From the NCBI GenBank assembly GCA_900155495.1, contig FTLJ01000829.1, forward strand, positions 1-61,821: DNA of 61,821 bases, read 5' to 3'. The position numbers and the translations under genes are program-made. The stretch comes from Porogramme epimiltina (lineage: Eukaryota > Basidiomycota > Agaricomycetes > Polyporales > Polyporaceae). The notes under the pieces are model-generated. The model was given only the letters and a program-made list of their open reading frames with translations, was not told the origin of the DNA and did not search any database. Positions 57,126 to 61,821 of the stretch are shown here, one piece after another. The stretch's first letter is position 1, and each line of letters begins with the position of its first letter.

Positions 57126-59376
57126 TCAGGCAGCGGTGTACTTGAAGCGGATTGCCTCCGCCGCCGTCTTGAACTTGATCGGCTGCACCTTCGGCGCGCC
57201 AATCGCCTCTGCGATGCGATCCGAGAGCGTCTGGTCGACGGCGGCGAACACGGAGACTATAAAGCGCAAGGGGGAGGGTGGAGTCAGTCGTTAGGCGACA
57301 GAAAATGGCTACGAGAAGGAAAACTCACGCTGCCTCGCCTTGACCTCGGCGCTCTTCGCGTTCTTGAGGTGCACCGCGACGTTGTACACGAGATGGTCCC
57401 GGTCGGTATCGCTGAACACCTTGCTCCACAGCGCACGGGGCTGCTCGAAGTCGACTGCGCCATCCCCCCATCAAATCAGCTAACCCGCTCCCTCTCGACC
57501 ATAAATGCGGCACTCACGCTCGGTGATCTCGCTGAGGTGCGCCTGAGCGGCGCCGAGGAAGACCTCGTGCTGGACCTGCTCGTACGCCTTCGCCTGGTAC
57601 TTGAGCGGCGCGATGCTGCTCTGGTAGTTCGGCCGCGGGCCCTGGTGGCTGATCGTCATCGCGCCGTCCCGCTGGAAGTTCGCCACGGGCGCGACCGGCG
57701 CGTTAACTGGGATCTGGTTGTAGTTCACGCCGAGGCGGTGGCTGGAGCGGAGCCCGACGCGTGAGCACGCCCGCAGAAACACGCAGAAAAAGGCGCATAT
57801 ACGCACCGGTGGGTGTCGGGGTACGAGAACAGGCGGGACTGGAGCACGGGGTCCGCCGAGGGCTCGATGCCGGGGACGAGGTGCGAGGGCGAGAACGCGG
57901 CCTGCTCGATCTCCGCAAAGTAGTTCTGCGCGTTCTTGTCGAGCACGATCTTGCCGACCGGGCGGAGCGGGAACTCGGCGTGCGGCCAGACCTTGGTCAG
58001 GTCGAGGATGTTGTACCGGAACTTCTCCGCCTGCTCGGGCGTCATCGTCTGCACGTACACCGTCCACGACGGGAACGCGCCCTTCTCGATGTCCTCGAAG
58101 AGCAGCTGGATGCCGACGTCCGGGTTCTCGCCCGACAGCTTGCCCGCCTCCTGGTCCGTGTACGTCTTGCACCCGCCGTCCTTGCGCACGTGTACCTGCA
58201 CGTAGTGGAACTTGCCCTCGGCGTTGACGAACTTGAACGTGTGGCCCGAGTAGCCGTGCATGTGGTGGTAGCCGACGGGGGTGCCGCGGTCGGAGAAGAG
58301 GATCATGACCTGGTGGATCGACTCCGGGTTTTGCGAGAGGTAATCCTGGACAGGAATATCGTCAGAACGCTCTGCTCACGCTAAAAAAACAGGGCTGCGA
58401 ACTTACCCAGAACATGTCCGCATCCTTGAGGTGCGTCTGCGGGTCACGCTTCTGGGTGTGAATGAAGTGGGGGAACTTGGCCGGGTCACGGATGAAGAAC
58501 ACGGGCGTGTTGTTGAACACCCAATCGAGGTTGCCCTCCTCCGTCTTGATCTTGATCGCGAAGCCTGCGCACAAACGTCCCCGCCATCAACACCGCGCAT
58601 ACAACGACAGATATCTTGAGCAAACGCACCACGGGGGTCACGCGCGCTGTCCGCCGACCCGGACTCGCCGCCGACGGTCGAGAACCGGATGGTGAGCGGC
58701 GCCTTCTTGCCGACCGAGTTGAAGAGCGCGGCGCAGGTGAGGTCCTTGATGTCGTGCGTCACCTCGAAGTACCCGTGCGCGCCCGCACCCTTGGCGTGCA
58801 CGACACGCTCTGTCCACCCCCCGAGGCGCGGATCAGCCTGGGCCCGCGCGCAAGGAGGCGTGGTTACGCACCAGGGATACGCTCGCGATCAAAGTGGGCG
58901 AGGAGATCGATGTGGTGGAAGTCTAATTTGGAATGCCGCGGGTAGAGTCAGGGTCGGTGTCGCATGGCGGGGCCGCGGTCGAGGTCGAGGTCGGGATCGG
59001 AGTCGCGGCCGCGGGGCACATTGAAGGACGAGGGGGGAATAATAAGGGGAGGGAACGAGCGGATCAGCCGTCGATCTCTCGAAATCGCCAACGGAACGCC
59101 GGACGGCGGCAAGGGTCTGGGGGAGGGGAGGGGGGGTGTGGCCGCCTGCGCCGCCACCCCCGCACTTCGAAAGTGCGGGGGAGGATAGGATGGGAACGAG
59201 GCGCAGGGGCACGCGCCGGGCGGTGCCGACGGGACGGACGGGTGGGGCGTACCTTGCAGGAGGAGAGGGCCGATCCCGCCGATGCGCTGGGCGGCGTACG
59301 GCTCCTTGACGGGCGCGCCCGTCGAGGTGGTGTAGAGGGCGCCGTCCTGGTTGTTGAAGACCTGCTGAGACGGCAT
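57126..59376 (-). CDS. Monofunctional heme catalase, 510 aa
   Basis: Eight exons: 59376-59253, 58922-58872, 58809-58630, 58564-58407, 58345-57807, 57741-57518, 57454-57329 and 57256-57126 (TGA). The enzyme breaks hydrogen peroxide into water and oxygen. Visible marks: [15 protein letters not shown] with catalytic His63, [19 protein letters not shown], catalytic Asn136 in [12 protein letters not shown], and the heme-ligand Tyr346 in [20 protein letters not shown] ends the protein, with no SKL-type peroxisomal signal and no secretion signal, so a cytosolic small-subunit catalase is most likely. The length fits that class (about 500). The first intron, 330 nt, is far longer than the others and carries a perfect hairpin at 59157-59181. 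Confidence 0.95.
59157..59181. repeat. Perfect 11-bp inverted repeat in catalase intron 1
   Basis: Arms 59157-59167 (five C then gcactt) and 59171-59181 (aagtgc then five G) are exact reverse complements around a 3-nt loop (cga at 59168-59170). It lies within the 330-nt first intron of the catalase gene. It could fold in RNA or act as a palindromic protein-binding site; neither is shown. Confidence 0.85.
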
Positions 59377-61298
59377 GTTTCTTTGAGCTGGAAGGGGGCG
59401 CGAGGGGAAGACTCGTGGGCAGGGAGGAAGAGATATATGAGAGCTGCTGAGACGGCTCGTCGAGAGAGGGCGGGGGCGAATGGGGCTGGGGCTATTTGTA
59501 CGGTCGCACGGGGGCAGGCGCGAGCGTTGAGCGGGAGATGGCGATTACCGCTGGGCTGGGCCCCACCCCTGCACAGAGCACTCGCACGTCAGCAGGTCCC
59601 GGAGCCAGACCCCGCGCGTGCGCTGGGAGCGCAGCGGGCGACCGGGACGCATCTTGCAATTGGGGGGCAACAGAGACACAAGAAGAGCCTTGGGTGGGCT
59701 TCGCGCCCGCACGTGCGCGGTGCTTAACCATCCTCTCCCAGCGCGTCCGTTACCAATCGCCCACCTGACGATTCGCCCGCCCAATCCCGGCGCGCGCACG
59801 CCCCACCATTCCTGGCCCCCACTGCGCCTATGACGACATCGGCTCCCTCCCAGATCGCGTGCTGACGCGCGCCCGTCCTCTGCCGACGCGACGCACGGTA
59901 TACCCGACGCTCAGACGGCCCATCGTACGTCCTGTGGTGCAGCACCAGTAGTCAGCATCCACAGCGACGCGCACGCGCACGTATTTTAGGCAGCACGCGC
60001 ACGAGCGCGCCGATGGGTGGCTCGCGAAGCACCCGGGCGTGGGCGCCGAATCGGCGGGGGCACCTTCTCCTCAAAATTGCCCCTGTGAACGTTGCGCCAC
60101 GCAGAACGACCCTGCTCCCGAGCCTCCCCGCCGCGGCGCATCTCGTTCTCGGAGCCTCGCGCAGCCCCAGAAGGTTCAAGTTCCTGATGGAGATGCTCGC
60201 AGGGCGAAGCCGGGCGAGTAGCTCGTCGCGGCGTCCGCCCGCGGGCCCCGTGTCCTGGCCATCTGACAGAACCTAGCACCGCGCCTGCGCGATCGGGCTC
60301 CCCCCCTCGGGTCACGCCCACCCGCCGCCCTCCCTCTCGCCCCGACCCCCGCCGTGCTGCGACGCGCCACGGACTCCAGCGTCCGCGCTAACGCGGCAGC
60401 GAGAGCGAGCGCGAAGAGGGCGTGCCCGCCCCTATCCTATCTCGCCCGAGAGCCTCGTCTTCGCCTCGCGCGGGCCCGGGTCCTCGCCCGCAACCAAGGG
60501 TGCCTTCTTCAATTCAGTCGCGGCGCCGCGCGCGGGGGCTCGTGAGCACCCCCGCCCCCGCGGCATGAATGCGCGGCCCGGCGCGAGTGGGAACCCCGGC
60601 GCCTCGCACGCCCACTGCCCAATGCGTGCGCGCCCGCGACGATAGACGGCTTATAGCGCGACCCCCACCGACCGCGGGGTGGGAGCCGAGAAGCGAGACC
60701 CCTGCGTCGCGCACCCCTTCCACGTACGCCTCATGGGAGAACTTTCCGAGCCTGCCATGCCTGCCTACGCGTTCGCCTATCGGATGGGTCTAGCTTGCAC
60801 ATCGATGCCTGCTCGACGCGCCCCCCTTCGTCCTGGTGAGAGCGGAACCACGATCGTCGGCGGCGCACCTGAGCTTCCAATGCGACAGGCCGACTGCGCA
60901 AGCCACACGACTGATTCCCGGCGGCACCACGCGTCGCGACCGGAGCTTCCAATGTCTAAAGGATGTCGTGAATGCCGTCCGACCACCTGACTTTTCGCTC
61001 TTCCACTCTTCAAGGTTTGCCGCACCCCCAGGCGCATCACCGCGATCTGTCTGTCGCCGCCTTCGCCTTACGTTCGCCCCCGCCGGCAAGCCCGAGATGG
61101 TCCAGAATGCGGTCCAGAAATACTAGAAAAAGTAACAGAGCGAAAGGCTAAGTACACGACCTTGCGAGGGATCTTCTCCAGCGGATGTAAAGCCCCTAGC
61201 CTCTGTCGAACCACAACCCCCAATGTGAGCGTCCAAACCTTGGACCATGCCCCAAGAGACACTCACCCGCCTCCCCCTGTCTACTCCAGCCGAGACCC
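59377..61298. other. GC-rich intergenic region
   Basis: About 1.9 kb upstream of catalase and downstream of SDH2. A TATATCT-type element near 59431-59440 may serve catalase. The rest is GC-rich with spurious Arg/Pro/Ala-rich frames. No gene supported. Confidence 0.55.
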
Positions 61299-61821
61299 TC
61301 ACTCCGCAGCGAGCTCGAGCTTCATCTTCGCGATGGCGCCCGCGGGGTTCAGGCCCTTGGGGCATGTGCGCGAGCAGTTGAAGATGGTGTGGCAGCGGTA
61401 CATGCTCATCTCGTTCTGCATCTTCTCCTTACGGTGCGCCTTGTACGTGTCCTACATGTCCCCCAATGCGCAACACAGACGGACCCGCATTAGCTCCGCG
61501 AACGACAGTACCAGTCAGTGAGTAGACCTACCCGGGAGTCGGCCATCCAGCGGTACGCGGCCATGAGCGTCGCAGGGCCGAGGTACTCGTCCTGGTTCCA
61601 CCAGTAGCTCGGGCACGACGTCGAGCAGCACGCGCACAGGATGCACTCGTACATGCTGCGCGGGCGCGGGCGGGCGGGCGTCGGGACGGGGACGGGGACG
61701 GCAACGGGGAGGAAGCACGTTAGTCGACGTCAAAAGCGCGGGCACGTGAGCGGGGAAAGCGGGGTAAAATGTGAATTTGATTGAAGCGGCCGTGACGTAT
61801 CGGCCGAGGGCGGATTGGGGG
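61299..61821 (-). CDS. SDH2: Succinate dehydrogenase iron-sulfur subunit, C-terminal part (partial)
   Basis: The last two exons are 61655-61532 and 61451-61299 (TGA); the part from 61656 to the edge is intron, and the 5' exons lie outside. The translation has [19 protein letters not shown], then [40 protein letters not shown] and an end [10 protein letters not shown]. These hold the cysteines that bind the 4Fe-4S cluster (CxxCxxxC) and the 3Fe-4S cluster, and the Trp-Trp pair near the quinone site (WWN). The subunit passes electrons from the flavin of SDH1 to ubiquinone in mitochondrial complex II. The visible intron is at least 166 nt and GC-rich. Confidence 0.93.

Noticed and set aside
1..61821. 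CRISPR array, prophage, insertion sequence or bacterial-type operon
   Set aside because: No spaced direct repeats, transposase, terminal inverted repeats or operon spacing; all clear genes are intron-bearing and fungal.

Overview
The window looks like nuclear DNA of a filamentous basidiomycete, most likely an Agaricomycete; a polypore-type genome would fit, but the sequence cannot settle the order. The evidence is dense, short GT-AG introns (mostly 49-75 nt), high GC content, and a gene set that includes a HET-domain protein, a DUF6697-like protein, a DUF5648-repeat secreted protein, type-B esterases and a PLC-like secreted phosphodiesterase. I rebuilt the genes by joining exons by hand, requiring an open frame across every junction, so most entries are multi-exon models and their lengths are my own counts.

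Left part (1-17.7 kb). It opens with the 3' end of glycyl-tRNA synthetase. About 15 kb of very GC-rich, gene-poor DNA follows, and in it I can support only one small four-exon gene (6873-7392). The block ends with a multi-pass membrane protein gene of EXPERA/EBP type (16141-17144, minus strand) and an uncertain ORF just upstream of it.

Middle part (18.5-37.7 kb). This is a gene-dense arm: a DUF6697-like protein, a secreted DUF5648 triple-repeat protein, an unknown conserved-looking protein, a six-exon coiled-coil protein divergent from ORC5, a small uncertain gene, a DUF5648 remnant, a 12-exon F-box/WD40 protein, a tail-anchored aldo-keto reductase and a 548-residue disordered protein.

Right part (38.9-61.8 kb). 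Two secreted type-B carboxylesterase genes with identical exon lengths flank a HET-domain gene. Then come ribosomal protein uL14 (RPL23), a ten-exon PLC-like phosphodiesterase with a 5-nt microexon, the exosome helicase MTR4, a catalase, a GC-rich stretch and the 3' end of the succinate dehydrogenase iron-sulfur subunit.

Most genes are housekeeping (translation, DNA replication, RNA surveillance, respiration, peroxide removal) mixed with secreted hydrolases typical of a saprotroph. No operon-like pathway, complete transposon, CRISPR array, tRNA or rRNA was found. The most unusual things are in gene structure: a 5-nt microexon, a probable GC-AG intron, a 24-nt microexon joining what look like two ORFs, an ORC5 without a Walker A motif, and the esterase twins around the HET gene.
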